From contig NZ_CP034449.1 of assembly GCF_003952425.1 (NCBI RefSeq), forward strand, positions 1,550,001-1,614,000: a stretch of 64,000 nucleotides of DNA. The letters run 5' to 3'. Position 1 is the stretch's first letter; the number at the start of each line of letters is the position of its first letter. The stretch is from Mesorhizobium sp. M2A.F.Ca.ET.046.03.2.1. Lineage in GTDB: Bacteria > Pseudomonadota > Alphaproteobacteria > Rhizobiales > Rhizobiaceae. The notes under the pieces are model-generated. The model made no database searches. It saw nothing but the letters and a program-made list of their open reading frames with translations, and had not been told where the DNA came from. The translations under genes were made by a program, and so were the position numbers. Below are positions 50,349 to 58,602 of the stretch, piece by piece.

Positions 50349-52109
50349 ATGCAAAATGCAGCCGAAATTCTCGTCGACACCTTGATTGCCTGGAACGTCG
50401 AAGTCGTGTTCGGGTTGCCTGGCGACGGCATAAACGGCGTCATGGAAGCGCTGCGCAAGAACCAGGACAGGATATCCTTCGTCCAGGTGCGGCACGAGGA
50501 ATCGGCCGCCTTCATGGCTTGCGCCTACGCCAAATGGACAGGGAAGCTCGGGGTGTGCCTCGCAACATCCGGGCCCGGCGGCACGCATCTTCTCACCGGC
50601 CTCTACGACGCCAAGCTCGACCAGGCGCCGGTGCTGGCGATCACCGGCATGCAGTTCCATGACCTGATCGAGACTTTCACGCAGCAGGATGTCGATCTTA
50701 CCCGCGTCTTCAACGACGTCAGCGTCTACAACGTCCAGGTCTCGGACGCGGCGCATATGGAAAACGTGGCAAGCCTCGCCTGCCGCACGGCGCTCGCCCG
50801 CAAGGGCGTCGCGCATCTCTCGATCGCCAGCGATATCCAGGAACAGCCCGCCGACGCGGCCAAGCGATCCAAGCGCAACCGGCCGGCGCACACGCCGCAA
50901 GACATGTTCGCTCCGCATTGCCTCGCGCAGGATGTGGAGCTGGACAAAGCGGCGGCAATCCTCAACGACGCGCGGCGCGTGGCGATCCTGGCGGGGCGCG
51001 GAGCGATCGGGGCGGCGGCCGAGCTCGAAGAAACGGCCCGGTTGCTGCAGGCGCCGATCGTCAAGGCCTTGCTTGGCAAGGCGGTGCTGCCGGACGACCA
51101 TCCCTACACCACGGGCGGCATCGGCATTCTGGGCACCTTGCCATCGCAGGAGGCGATGGAGACGTGCGACGCCGTCCTCATCGTCGGCTCGACCTTCCCC
51201 TATATCGAGTACTATCCGCAGCCTGGCAAAGCCCTTGGCGTCCAGATCGATTGCGACGCGCAGCGCATCGGCCTGCGCTTCCCGGTCGAGGCCGGTCTGG
51301 TCGGCGATGCGGCGGAGACCTTGCGCGCCCTCAACAAGCGGCTGAAGCAGAAGGGCGACGGCGCATTCCTGGCGACCGCGCAGAGCTCGATGCAGAAATG
51401 GCGCGAGATGATGCGCCAGTCGGAAGATGGCTTGGCCCATCCGCTCAAGCCGCAACGCGTCGTGCGCGCCTTCGGCGAGCGCCTTGCCGAGAATACGGTG
51501 CTGGCGACCGATTCCGGCCAGAACACGGAACTTGCCGCGCGCCATGTCGATCTCCGCGCGGGACAGGCTTTCGGCGTTTCGGGCGCGCTCGCCTCCATGT
51601 CCTGCGGTTTGAGCTATGCGATCGCGGGCGGCATCGCCTTTCCGGGCCGGCCTGTCGCGGCGATCGTCGGCGACGGCGGTCTCGCCATGCAGCTCGGCGA
51701 GTTCTCCACGGCGGTGCGCTACGGCATTCCGCTGAAAATCCTGGTCATCAAGAACAACATGCTGAACCAGATCGCCTGGGAGCAGATGATGTTCCTCGGC
51801 AACCCGCAATTCGGCTGCGAATTGCAGCCGATCGATTTCGCCAAGGCCGCCGAAGCGATGGGCGGAAAAGGCTTCAGCATCGAGCGGGCGGAGGAGGTCG
51901 AGCGCGTGCTCGACCAGGCTTTCGCCACCAGCGGGCCGGTGATCATCGAGGCGCTGGTCGACGCCTACGAGCCGATGATGCCGCCAAAAATGCCGCCCGA
52001 TTACGCCAAGAACTTCCGCAAGGCGCTGCCGCAGACTCCAGGCCACGATGAGATCGAGGAAAACGTCGCTCGGGAGCCTGCCAGGACGATGATGGAGGCG
52101 GGCGAATAG
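50349..52109 (+). CDS. thiamine diphosphate-dependent enzyme (pyruvate oxidase / acetolactate synthase family)
   Basis: A 586-residue TPP enzyme of the POX/AHAS family. N-terminal domain: FGLPGDGINGVMEAL and VQVRHEESAAFMACAYAKWTG, the activating Glu in RHEES. The central domain has AAILNDARRVAILAGRGAIG. The C-terminal TPP site is IVGDGGLAMQLGEFSTAV with NNMLNQIAWEQM downstream. It resembles pyruvate dehydrogenase (quinone) and proteins loosely called acetolactate synthase; an FAD site is not evident by eye. It lies 12 bases upstream of the methyltransferase-esterase fusion, so it leads a two-gene operon under an EcfG-type promoter. Confidence 0.88.
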   Translation: MQNAAEILVDTLIAWNVEVVFGLPGDGINGVMEALRKNQDRISFVQVRHEESAAFMACAYAKWTGKLGVCLATSGPGGTHLLTGLYDAKLDQAPVLAITGMQFHDLIETFTQQDVDLTRVFNDVSVYNVQVSDAAHMENVASLACRTALARKGVAHLSIASDIQEQPADAAKRSKRNRPAHTPQDMFAPHCLAQDVELDKAAAILNDARRVAILAGRGAIGAAAELEETARLLQAPIVKALLGKAVLPDDHPYTTGGIGILGTLPSQEAMETCDAVLIVGSTFPYIEYYPQPGKALGVQIDCDAQRIGLRFPVEAGLVGDAAETLRALNKRLKQKGDGAFLATAQSSMQKWREMMRQSEDGLAHPLKPQRVVRAFGERLAENTVLATDSGQNTELAARHVDLRAGQAFGVSGALASMSCGLSYAIAGGIAFPGRPVAAIVGDGGLAMQLGEFSTAVRYGIPLKILVIKNNMLNQIAWEQMMFLGNPQFGCELQPIDFAKAAEAMGGKGFSIERAEEVERVLDQAFATSGPVIIEALVDAYEPMMPPKMPPDYAKNFRKALPQTPGHDEIEENVAREPARTMMEAGE

Positions 52110-52121
52110 AAGGCGATTGCG

Positions 52122-54113
52122 ATGCTTGATCTTTCCCGTGAGCGTCGACGGATGGTCGATGTGCATCTTGGCCGGCGCGGCATCCATGATCGGGAAATCC
52201 TGGCGGCGATGCGGGAGGTTCCGCGCGAAGTCTTCGTGGGCCCAGGGTATGAGGAATTCGCCTATGAGGACGGACCGCTGCCGATCGCGGAAGGGCAGAC
52301 GATATCGCAGCCTTACATCGTTGCCTTCATGCTGGAGATGGCGGAAATCGGCCCAGGCGACCAGGTGCTCGAGGTCGGCACGGGATCAGGCTACGCCGCC
52401 GCCGTCATGAGCCGCGTCGTCGACCATGTCTACACGATCGAACGCCACGCGCCACTGGCCGAGGACGCACGGCGACGCTTTCAAAGACTAGGCTACGGCA
52501 ACATCGAAGTGCGGATCGGCGACGGCACCAAAGGCTGGCCCGAAGCAGCACCCTTCGACGCCATCGTGGTGGCGGCGAGCGGACCGGGCGCACCGCTGGC
52601 CTTGCAGCAGCAGCTCGACGTCGGCGGCAGGCTGGTCATTCCGGTGGGCGACGATCCCGACGAGCAGCGGCTGCTCAAGGTGACCCGCACGGGCGCATCG
52701 ACCTATAGCGAGGAGGATTTCGGCGGCGTGCGCTTCGCCCCGTTGATCGGCGAACAGGGCTGGCGGGAGGAAAGCCGCCCGGCGACTGTCCCCACGACGC
52801 CACTGGCGCGCAAACGCAGCCTGCCGGAAATGATCGCCGCGGTCGCCGAGCCGCTTTCCGACTTCGACGACCCTGCGTTTGCCGAACCGTTCGACCGTTT
52901 CGCGGACCGGCGGATCGTCCTGCTCGGCGAATCCAGCCATGGCACGTCCGAATTCTACCGGGCGCGCGCGGCGATCACCAAAAGGCTGATCGAGAGGCAC
53001 GGCTTCGCAATCGTCGCGGTCGAGGCCGACTGGCCCGATGCAGCGGCCATCGACCGCTATGTCCGCGGTCGAGGCGCCTCGCCCGGCGCCAATCGGCCGT
53101 TCCAGCGCTTTCCAAGCTGGATGTGGCGCAACACCGATGTCGCGGCATTCGTGGAATGGCTGCGCAAGCACAATGACAAGGTCAAGGCGCTGCAGCCGCA
53201 AGCAGGTCTCTACGGCCTCGACATCTACAACATGCGCGGTTCGATCGCCGCCGTCCTGGAGTATCTCGACCGCGTCGACCCGGAAGCGGCAAGGGTTGCG
53301 CGGGAACGCTATGGCTGCCTTACGCCGTGGCAGACCGAGCCGTCGACCTACGGCCGCGCCGCGCTGACCAAGGGCTACCGCGAATGCGAGGAAGCGGTCC
53401 TCGAGCAGTGCCGCGACATGCTGGCGAGGCAACTCGATCATGCCGGCCGGGGCGGCGAGGAACTGTTCGACGCCGCGCAGAATGCCCGGCTCGTCGCTTC
53501 GGCGGAGCAGTATTACCGCGTCATGTATTATGGCGGACCGCACTCCTGGAATCTGCGCGACACGCATATGTTCGAGACGCTGGGCCATGTGCTGGATGCG
53601 CATGGCCCGAACGCGAAGGCCGTCGTGTGGGCGCACAATTCCCACATCGGCGATGCCCGCTACACCGAAATGGGAATCTCGCGCGAGGAAGTGAATATCG
53701 GCCAGCTCTGCCGGCAGCGCTTCGGCGATGCCGCGGCTCTCATCGGTTTCGGCACGCACACCGGCACTGTCGCGGCGGCGAACGACTGGGACGGCGAGAT
53801 GGAAATCAAGTCGGTGCGGCCATCGCGCGAGGACAGCTACGAGCGGCTCTGCCACGAAGCCGGCATCGACCGGTTCCTGCTTGACCTGACACGCGCCCCG
53901 AAGCTGCGCGACCGGCTGACCGAACGCCGCCTGGAACGGTTCATCGGCGTGATCTACCGGCCGGAAACCGAACTGCACAGCCACTATGCCGACGCTTCTC
54001 TGGCGCGGCAATTCGATGCCTTTGTCTGGTTCGACGAGACCAGCGCGGTTACGCCGCTCGGACCCGAACACGCCGCTGAAGGCATGCCAGAAACCTATCC
54101 GTTCGGCGTCTGA
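52122..54113 (+). CDS. fusion of protein-L-isoaspartate O-methyltransferase and erythromycin-esterase-like domain
   Basis: A 663-residue two-domain protein. Residues 1-215 are a PCMT methyltransferase that repairs isoaspartyl residues: EGQTISQPYIVAFMLE, SAM motif VLEVGTGSGYAAAVM and GGRLVIPVGDDPDEQRLL. Residues 235-663 are an erythromycin esterase (EreA-type) domain: RIVLLGESSHGTSEFYRAR with the active His, VEADWPDA, VVWAHNSHIGDARYTEMG. EreA-type domains hydrolyse macrolides in a few cases, but most members are uncharacterised. No frameshift separates the halves. It is probably transcribed with the TPP enzyme. Confidence 0.92.
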   Translation: MLDLSRERRRMVDVHLGRRGIHDREILAAMREVPREVFVGPGYEEFAYEDGPLPIAEGQTISQPYIVAFMLEMAEIGPGDQVLEVGTGSGYAAAVMSRVVDHVYTIERHAPLAEDARRRFQRLGYGNIEVRIGDGTKGWPEAAPFDAIVVAASGPGAPLALQQQLDVGGRLVIPVGDDPDEQRLLKVTRTGASTYSEEDFGGVRFAPLIGEQGWREESRPATVPTTPLARKRSLPEMIAAVAEPLSDFDDPAFAEPFDRFADRRIVLLGESSHGTSEFYRARAAITKRLIERHGFAIVAVEADWPDAAAIDRYVRGRGASPGANRPFQRFPSWMWRNTDVAAFVEWLRKHNDKVKALQPQAGLYGLDIYNMRGSIAAVLEYLDRVDPEAARVARERYGCLTPWQTEPSTYGRAALTKGYRECEEAVLEQCRDMLARQLDHAGRGGEELFDAAQNARLVASAEQYYRVMYYGGPHSWNLRDTHMFETLGHVLDAHGPNAKAVVWAHNSHIGDARYTEMGISREEVNIGQLCRQRFGDAAALIGFGTHTGTVAAANDWDGEMEIKSVRPSREDSYERLCHEAGIDRFLLDLTRAPKLRDRLTERRLERFIGVIYRPETELHSHYADASLARQFDAFVWFDETSAVTPLGPEHAAEGMPETYPFGV

Positions 54114-54117
54114 CGCC

Positions 54118-54142
54118 GGAACATTCCGCGCCGCTTCCGGTT
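54118..54142 (+). promoter_or_regulatory. EcfG-type promoter, 67-residue protein
   Basis: GGAAC (54118-54122), 16 bases, GGTT (54139-54142), 24 bases before the ATG at 54167. Confidence 0.66.
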
Positions 54143-54166
54143 CGAAAGACATAACGAGGAACGACC

Positions 54167-54370
54167 ATGAGCGGAAACCAGCACCCGAAATCGAAAAAAC
54201 CGAGCGATGCCGATCTGGGCAATGATCCCGGCATTGGAACCTCCAAGGGCACCATCAAGGAAGGCGACGAGCTGGAGCACGGCGAGAACACTGTCGAAGG
54301 TGATGTCGAGAATGACACCACCGACGCGGGTGGCATCAACCCGCGCCAGAAGGTTCGCACGAACAAATAA
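54167..54370 (+). CDS. small hydrophilic protein, 67 residues
   Basis: A fully polar protein: MSGNQHPKSKKPSDADLGND, KGTIKEGDELEHGENTVEGD and DTTDAGGINPRQKVRTNK. No hydrophobic core, so probably disordered, like hydrophilin-type stress proteins. The start follows AACGAGGAACGACC. An EcfG-type promoter lies 24 bases upstream. No family is recognised. Confidence 0.68.
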   Translation: MSGNQHPKSKKPSDADLGNDPGIGTSKGTIKEGDELEHGENTVEGDVENDTTDAGGINPRQKVRTNK

Positions 54371-54467
54371 ATCCAGAAACAACACCGATCAACATAGTAT
54401 AATCGTTAAATTTGTCCGGCGTACATCAACATTGATCAACAAAATCTGCACCCGATCAGCGACCTTT

Positions 54468-54492
54468 GGAACATCCGGGCGCATTTCTTGTT
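54468..54492 (+). promoter_or_regulatory. EcfG-type promoter, exported low-complexity protein
   Basis: GGAAC (54468-54472), 16 bases, TGTT (54489-54492), 41 bases before the ATG at 54534. Confidence 0.56.
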
Positions 54493-54533
54493 GATTCTAA
54501 TCGCAATCAGGCGATCAACAGGAGATTATTACC

Positions 54534-54842
54534 ATGATCAAACTTCTTTCCGCATCGGTACTTGCAATTGTCCTGGCGACTTCCGCGATGGCCCAAACCA
54601 GCGGCTCGGGCACCGGGGACGGCACCAACGGCACCGGCCCAACCACAGGCACCACTGGCACCGGCGCCGCAACAGGCACGGGCAGTAGCAACGGCACGAT
54701 CGATCCAAACGCCACCAACAGCACGAACAGCACCAAGTCCAACGGCGCAAACGACCGCTGCAAGGACGCGGCCGGCAACGACACGGACAACAATACCGCT
54801 ACCGGCAACACCACATCCAATATCCAGAACTGCAACAAGTAA
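54534..54842 (+). CDS. exported Gly/Thr/Asn-rich low-complexity protein
   Basis: A 102-residue protein. Signal peptide MIKLLSASVLAIVLATSAMA (cleavage after AMA) followed by a low-complexity stretch rich in Gly, Thr, Asn and Ser (GSGTGDGTNGTGPTTGTTG, NATNSTNSTKSNG) and a short tail with two Cys (RCKDAAGN ... QNC). Such composition suggests a disordered envelope or secreted protein. A strong rho-independent terminator follows. No family is recognised. Confidence 0.75.
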   Translation: MIKLLSASVLAIVLATSAMAQTSGSGTGDGTNGTGPTTGTTGTGAATGTGSSNGTIDPNATNSTNSTKSNGANDRCKDAAGNDTDNNTATGNTTSNIQNCNK

Positions 54843-54865
54843 GCCTGGAGCCCATTCACGCCGAA

Positions 54866-54900
54866 GGGCCCGCCTTTCTCAGAAGCGGGCCCATCTTCTT
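54866..54900 (+). terminator. rho-independent terminator
   Basis: GGGCCCGC (54866-54873) pairs with GCGGGCCC (54885-54892) around an 11-base loop, followed by ATCTTCTT. It ends the gene at 54534-54842. Confidence 0.75.
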
Positions 54901-54928
54901 GGGCGATCGCGTGCTAGAGCACTTCCCA

Positions 54929-55309
54929 CTACATGCCGCGGTCGGGGACATAGAGGCAGAAGGAGTGCTGCGACTTCATATCGCCACCCGGCTTGCATTC
55001 GTGAAAGTTTTCGTCGCGCGATCGCTTTATGCGGTGGTCGCTGTAGGGAATCAGCTCGCCGGTCGAGAGCTGATAGCCGTATTTCGTCTCTTTCACATCC
55101 GAAGGCGGTGCCTGGTAGCAATCCACCCCAGCGCAGCAGGAAGGGTCATACTGCCAGCCCTCCGGCGCCTGGTGGCCCGATGCCGGGACGCAAAGGAGGC
55201 TCGCTAGGACGCTTGCCGTCAGAGGAAGCCATGCCCGCCGGCGGAGTGGACGTAGCCCAACCGCCGCTGCCCGTGCCTGCAGATGTTCGCTTGACGCTGT
55301 TGTGTTCAT
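54929..55309 (-). CDS. exported Cys-rich hypothetical protein
   Basis: A 126-residue protein. A basic N-terminus (LRPLRRRAW) precedes a hydrophobic signal (LPLTASVLASLLCVPASG) near residues 28-45. The mature domain has Cys pairs (YDPSCCAGVDCYQAPPSD, FHECKPGGD, SFCLYVPDRGM) and YGYQLSTGELIPYSDHRIK. These features fit a small secreted domain seen in rhizobial hypothetical proteins, with disulfides likely. No EcfG-type promoter was found upstream. Function unknown. Confidence 0.7.
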   Translation of the reverse strand: MNTTASSEHLQARAAAVGLRPLRRRAWLPLTASVLASLLCVPASGHQAPEGWQYDPSCCAGVDCYQAPPSDVKETKYGYQLSTGELIPYSDHRIKRSRDENFHECKPGGDMKSQHSFCLYVPDRGM

Positions 55310-55437
55310 AGCCGATCCGCCGTGGTTGCGGCGGCTCCGGACGGTTCCAGAGCCTCACGATCCGCCGCCGGATCGTCGGCGGCGGCTTTCCCCGAACTTA
55401 GAAGTCATAGCTATGTTCCACGACGTCTGCGGCGCCA

Positions 55438-55752
55438 TCATTCCTTTATATAGGCGCCGGGCTGACGGCCGCTCCGGGGCGCTTTCGCGTCCTTGGAATG
55501 CTCCGCGACCGCAGGGCCGGCGCCTGAGCTTTTTTCGGTCGCCGGGCTCGGCGTCGGTTGCCGCGGCGGATTGCGGCCTTCCGATTGGTGGGTCTTGTCC
55601 TCGACCTCGCCCTGTTTGCGGCTAAGGCCTGGATCGACGTGAGGTCTTTCGTTGCTGGCGGCGTCCTGGGAAAATTCGTCGCTCGGATCCGGATCGGTAT
55701 TCGCCGGATATTTCCTGGCGCCCGTCTCGCGATGGTTCTGGATGTTGTTCAT
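55438..55752 (-). CDS. small disordered hydrophilic protein
   Basis: A 104-residue very polar protein: MNNIQNHRETGARKYPANTD, ASNERPHVDPGLSRKQGEVE, and a Pro/Ser/Ala-rich tail ending SGRQPGAYIKE. No hydrophobic core, so probably disordered, like other stress-type small proteins here. ATG at 55752 follows CCGGAGATCAGTC; a longer start at 55854 crosses the promoter. No family recognised. Confidence 0.65.
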   Translation of the reverse strand: MNNIQNHRETGARKYPANTDPDPSDEFSQDAASNERPHVDPGLSRKQGEVEDKTHQSEGRNPPRQPTPSPATEKSSGAGPAVAEHSKDAKAPRSGRQPGAYIKE

Positions 55753-55777
55753 GACTGATCTCCGGTTGATGGAAGAA

Positions 55778-55802
55778 AACACCGGCGCGAGGACGGAGTT
55801 CC
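55778..55802 (-). promoter_or_regulatory. EcfG-type promoter, disordered protein
   Basis: GGAAC (55798-55802), 16 bases, TGTT (55778-55781) on the minus strand, 25 bases before the ATG at 55752. Confidence 0.55.
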
Positions 55803-55901
55803 CGCCTCCCGGGCAGCCGAAACAAAGTCCTCGGTGGAACAAACCTCCCCCCACCGGATTAGGCGCCGGCAGGGGAGCTCAGCCGCGAGAGGAGTCCGGC
55901 A

Positions 55902-56104
55902 TGAACAGGGAAGAACGGATCAGGCAGCGCGCCCACGAGATATGGGAACGCGAAGGCCGCCCCGAGGGGCGCCAGCAGGAACATTGGGATCAAGCCGTTC
56001 AGGAGATCGAGTCAGAAGGTTCGGAGGCCGAGCGCGGTCCGGTGGCGCCCGATCCTGCTGTTGGGGTCGGCTCGGACCTGGCCGCCAACAGGCCAGGCGG
56101 CTGA
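55902..56104 (+). CDS. DUF2934 domain-containing protein
   Basis: A 67-residue protein with the DUF2934 signature: REERIRQRAHEIWEREGRPE followed by GRQQEHWDQAVQEIES. This short helical motif is common in rhizobia, often in several copies, and tends to accompany stress proteins; the role is unknown. ATG follows GAGAGGAGTCCGGC. It is divergent from the gene at 55752 and eight bases before the small membrane gene. Confidence 0.85.
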
Positions 56105-56112
56105 GGTCGCGG

Positions 56113-56250
56113 ATGCGCCGTATCATATTCGCAGTTGGCCTTGTGGTGATCGTTCTGGTCGCCCTCTGGCTGTGGGCTGGCCAGAATGGCGGGCGTCCGG
56201 CTGGCGGTGCCCAGCAGCCCTCGCCTCATGCTATCGACCAGAATGGCTGA
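56113..56250 (+). CDS. small single-pass membrane protein, 45 residues
   Basis: Reads MRRIIFAVGLVVIVLVALWL then WAGQNGGRPAGGAQQPSPHA and IDQNG: an N-terminal membrane helix at residues 4-22 and a polar tail. It resembles the small membrane proteins at 37345 and 45688 in design. It starts eight bases after the DUF2934 gene with GAGGTCGCGG upstream, so it is probably in the same transcript. No family is recognised. Confidence 0.6.
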   Translation: MRRIIFAVGLVVIVLVALWLWAGQNGGRPAGGAQQPSPHAIDQNG

Positions 56251-56264
56251 GACGATGAGGCGCT

Positions 56265-56867
56265 TCATCGCGCGGCGGTGTCGCCGGCCTTGTGCCGCTT
56301 TGCCTTGGCTGGAACGAGCCGGCCCGAGTTGGCGCGCAGTCCTCTGAAGAACTCCTCCACATAGGGCAGCAGTTCGAACAGCACGATAATGACCATCACG
56401 GCGGCAATATATGTCACCGGCAGTTGCTGATGTTTCCAGGTCAGATCGAAGCGAGCTTCTTCCGTTCCGGCGCCAAATAGCGCCAGGAATTGCCCCCAAT
56501 GCAGCGCCACCACGATGACCAGGCCCATCAGCGGGATCATCTCCAGGAAGCTGTGCACATGCTGCTCGATAGGGCTCACCGTGCGCGCCGTGGTCGCGTA
56601 GCGCACGTCCCACATCGCTGTCGCTTCATGGACAAAGAAGGTGACGATCATCACGGAGACCACCAGGGCGTTCACCTCGAGGAACATTGCCGCAAGCAGC
56701 GGGATCCCGACCTCGGCGAACATCAGGAGATGGATGAGCGATTCCTTCGCGCCGGTGGTGGATTCTATGTGGGTCGCGCGGTGGCAGAGCCAATCGGCAA
56801 ACCCCGCGATCAGCCAGACCGGCAAGACGAAATACATCAGGATGAGGACCATCGGATCGTCAAGCAC
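56265..56867 (-). CDS. multi-pass membrane protein with conserved His motifs
   Basis: A 200-residue inner-membrane protein with four or five hydrophobic segments: VLILMYFVLPVWLIAGFADW (residues 7-26), LIHLLMFAEVGIPLLAAMFL, VVSVMIVTFFVHEATAMWD, IPLMGLVIVVALHWGQF and TYIAAVMVIIVLFELLPYV. His-containing motifs HRATHIES, HEATAMWD and EQHVHSFLE flank membrane segments, as in membrane di-iron hydroxylase-like proteins, but the spacing is not canonical. It is eight bases after the small gene at 56876, forming an operon. Confidence 0.75.
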   Translation of the reverse strand: MLDDPMVLILMYFVLPVWLIAGFADWLCHRATHIESTTGAKESLIHLLMFAEVGIPLLAAMFLEVNALVVSVMIVTFFVHEATAMWDVRYATTARTVSPIEQHVHSFLEMIPLMGLVIVVALHWGQFLALFGAGTEEARFDLTWKHQQLPVTYIAAVMVIIVLFELLPYVEEFFRGLRANSGRLVPAKAKRHKAGDTAAR

Positions 56868-56875
56868 GGCTGCCC

Positions 56876-57070
56876 CTATCTATCGCCATTGTCTGCGTCC
56901 CGCTTCAGCTTTGCCGCCTCGCGATCGAGCACGCGCGGATCGTTTCCGTATTTCAGGATCAGCGCCAGCGCCAACCCGCTTGGAATTCCCGCTCTTTCCG
57001 CGAGGTCGCGGACCCGTTCGGCATTCTCACGCTCGTTATCATCCTTGGAGGCTTCGCCGTGCGATGTCAT
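56876..57070 (-). CDS. small hydrophilic protein with helix-loop-helix pattern
   Basis: A 64-residue protein: MTSHGEASKDDNERENAERV then RDLAERAGIPSGLALALILK and YGNDPRVLDREAAKLKRDAD. It resembles small DUF3606-like or related rhizobial proteins without a certain family. ATG at 57070; the frame extends further upstream to 57157 but crosses the promoter. It precedes the membrane protein at 56867 by eight bases. Confidence 0.65.
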   Translation of the reverse strand: MTSHGEASKDDNERENAERVRDLAERAGIPSGLALALILKYGNDPRVLDREAAKLKRDADNGDR

Positions 57071-57104
57071 GGTCCTGGTTCCGGCCAAGTCCCGCCTCGT
57101 GCCG

Positions 57105-57129
57105 AACCGCGGGCCGGCGCAATGGTTCC
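57105..57129 (-). promoter_or_regulatory. EcfG-type promoter, 64-residue protein and membrane protein
   Basis: GGAAC (57125-57129), 16 bases, GGTT (57105-57108) on the minus strand, 34 bases before 57070. Confidence 0.66.
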
Positions 57130-57170
57130 ATGCCTGCCGGATCGGATCGAAGCGCATGCAGCGAACGGCC

Positions 57171-57195
57171 GGAACGGTTCACCCGTCGCTGCGTT
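57171..57195 (+). promoter_or_regulatory. EcfG-type promoter, response regulator
   Basis: GGAAC (57171-57175), 16 bases, CGTT (57192-57195); exact consensus, 108 bases before the start at 57304. It is back-to-back with the leftward site at 57105-57129. Confidence 0.66.
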
Positions 57196-57303
57196 CTAAC
57201 ATCTGGCTTCCCTGCGGCCTCCTGTCATGCGCGCCGATGTCGGCGCGGCATGGTCCAGGGCTGCGGTCTCACCACGTCGGAATGCCATTGACGGAGTTCG
57301 GGT

Positions 57304-57906
57304 GTGCGAAACCTCAGGGGACTTCACCTCTTGATTGCGGAGGACGAGTGGCTGCTCGCCAGCGATCTCGCGACCTTCTTCGCTGACATGGGCGCGATCA
57401 TCCTGGGACCGGTGGCGACGCTGGAACAGGCCGGACGACATGCCAAAGCAGCCGAGGCCGCGATCCTGGACATCGACCTGCACGGCCGCAAGATTTTTCC
57501 GGTGGCGGACGAACTGATGCTGCGCAACGTGCCCTTCGTGTTCTTCAGCGGATATGACGACATCGCCATCCCCGAACATTTGCGTTTCGCCAGCAGCCTG
57601 AGCAAGTCCTCGAACCGCATCAGCCTGGTCGATGCGTTGTTCCCGCCGGAGCCCTCCGCAGAGCCAGCGACCGTCGCGCAGCCGGTGTCTGCGGCGGAGG
57701 ACGTCGTCGCGCTGCTGCCCAAGCTCCGGCTTACCGCACGTTTGCTGCTGGACGATGCCGGGGCCTCTGACCGCCTTGTCGAGCACACTCTGGAACAGGC
57801 GCTTGAGGATATCGACAAAAGGCCCGAGGCCTCATCGATCGCCGACTGGCTGAACAGCATTATGCGCAGGATAGCCTGGTCGCGCGGAGCCTCTCTTTTG
57901 CACTGA
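57304..57906 (+). CDS. response regulator with receiver domain and helical C-terminus
   Basis: A 200-residue protein. Residues 5-120 are a receiver: LLIAEDEWLLASDLA, phospho-acceptor Asp in AAILDIDLHGRK, PFVFFSGYDDI with Ser in place of the usual Thr, and a Lys in SLSKSSNRIS where most have K-P. A C-terminal segment (EDVVALLPKLRLTARLLL) of unknown role follows, without an HTH. It is related to the single-domain regulators of the FATGY type at 39233 and 63320. The GTG start at 57304 has an EcfG-type promoter upstream. Confidence 0.85.
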   Translation: MRNLRGLHLLIAEDEWLLASDLATFFADMGAIILGPVATLEQAGRHAKAAEAAILDIDLHGRKIFPVADELMLRNVPFVFFSGYDDIAIPEHLRFASSLSKSSNRISLVDALFPPEPSAEPATVAQPVSAAEDVVALLPKLRLTARLLLDDAGASDRLVEHTLEQALEDIDKRPEASSIADWLNSIMRRIAWSRGASLLH

Positions 57907-57943
57907 TCGGGCCGCCGGCGACCTGCGCTCGCCGGCAACTCTC

Positions 57944-58375
57944 TTATTGCACGAAGCGGCTTCTGAGCCATCCGAGGATCCGATTGCCCTTTACAATCCG
58001 ACGCACCCGCGCGGCGGCCCAGCTGGCCTGCATCGTCGCGCCGGTATGGCAGCTGCAGACGACATCATGCAATTGCCAATCGGAGAGTTCGAAGAAGCGC
58101 TTCGCCTCGCCATAGGTGTCCGATTGCAACCCGGCCGCGCGCAGCAGCGGATCATCGAAGGCAACCGCGAGCGGCGAGCCATCCGCCCGCACCCGTTCAC
58201 GGACGCCGGGATCGACATATTCGGTGCCCGTCAGCGCCGAGAGGCAACGCTGAGGATTGCGATCGAGCAATTCCGCCCACCGCTCGATCCGCTGCCTTCT
58301 CGTCGCAAGGGGAATCAAGCCGAGCCGATCGACGATTGCCACCGATTGAAGTTCGTATGAGGTCTGATGCTTCAT
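57944..58375 (-). CDS. hypothetical protein, 143 residues
   Basis: A soluble protein: MKHQTSYELQSVAIVDRLGL, IERWAELLDRNPQRCLSALT, FFELSDWQLHDVVCSCHTGA and VRRIVKGNRILGWLRSRFVQ. No domain is recognised with certainty; the single CSC motif is not a metal site by itself. ATG at 58375 follows CAGGAGACAGC. It is convergent with the response regulator and has an EcfG-type site 157 bases upstream. Confidence 0.65.
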   Translation of the reverse strand: MKHQTSYELQSVAIVDRLGLIPLATRRQRIERWAELLDRNPQRCLSALTGTEYVDPGVRERVRADGSPLAVAFDDPLLRAAGLQSDTYGEAKRFFELSDWQLHDVVCSCHTGATMQASWAAARVRRIVKGNRILGWLRSRFVQ

Positions 58376-58532
58376 TGCTGTCTCCTGTGGTTGTGGCGGC
58401 GACATCTGCACGGCGGCGCGGCAGGTTCTGCCGGGGCCTGAAGCCCACGCCAGCGAGGGCAGGCGCGGGCCGACCAGGTGTTGCCCACCCGTCTTCAACA
58501 GACGCCTTGGTATGGCGTCCGAAGCGAACCCG

Positions 58533-58557
58533 AACTGCCAGCGATCTCCTATGTTCC
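58533..58557 (-). promoter_or_regulatory. EcfG-type promoter, 143-residue protein
   Basis: GGAAC (58553-58557), 16 bases, AGTT (58533-58536) on the minus strand; distant (157 bases) from its start. Confidence 0.45.
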
Positions 58558-58602
58558 AGCCACCTTTTGGGACAGCGGGCAGGCGCTTGAACCGGCAGCG
58601 AT

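Noticed and set aside
49311..52187. A 958-residue leftward frame from the hydrolase across the TPP enzyme
   Set aside because: Only the first 298 codons (from 50207) match a family; the rest is the antisense of the TPP enzyme, common in GC-rich DNA.
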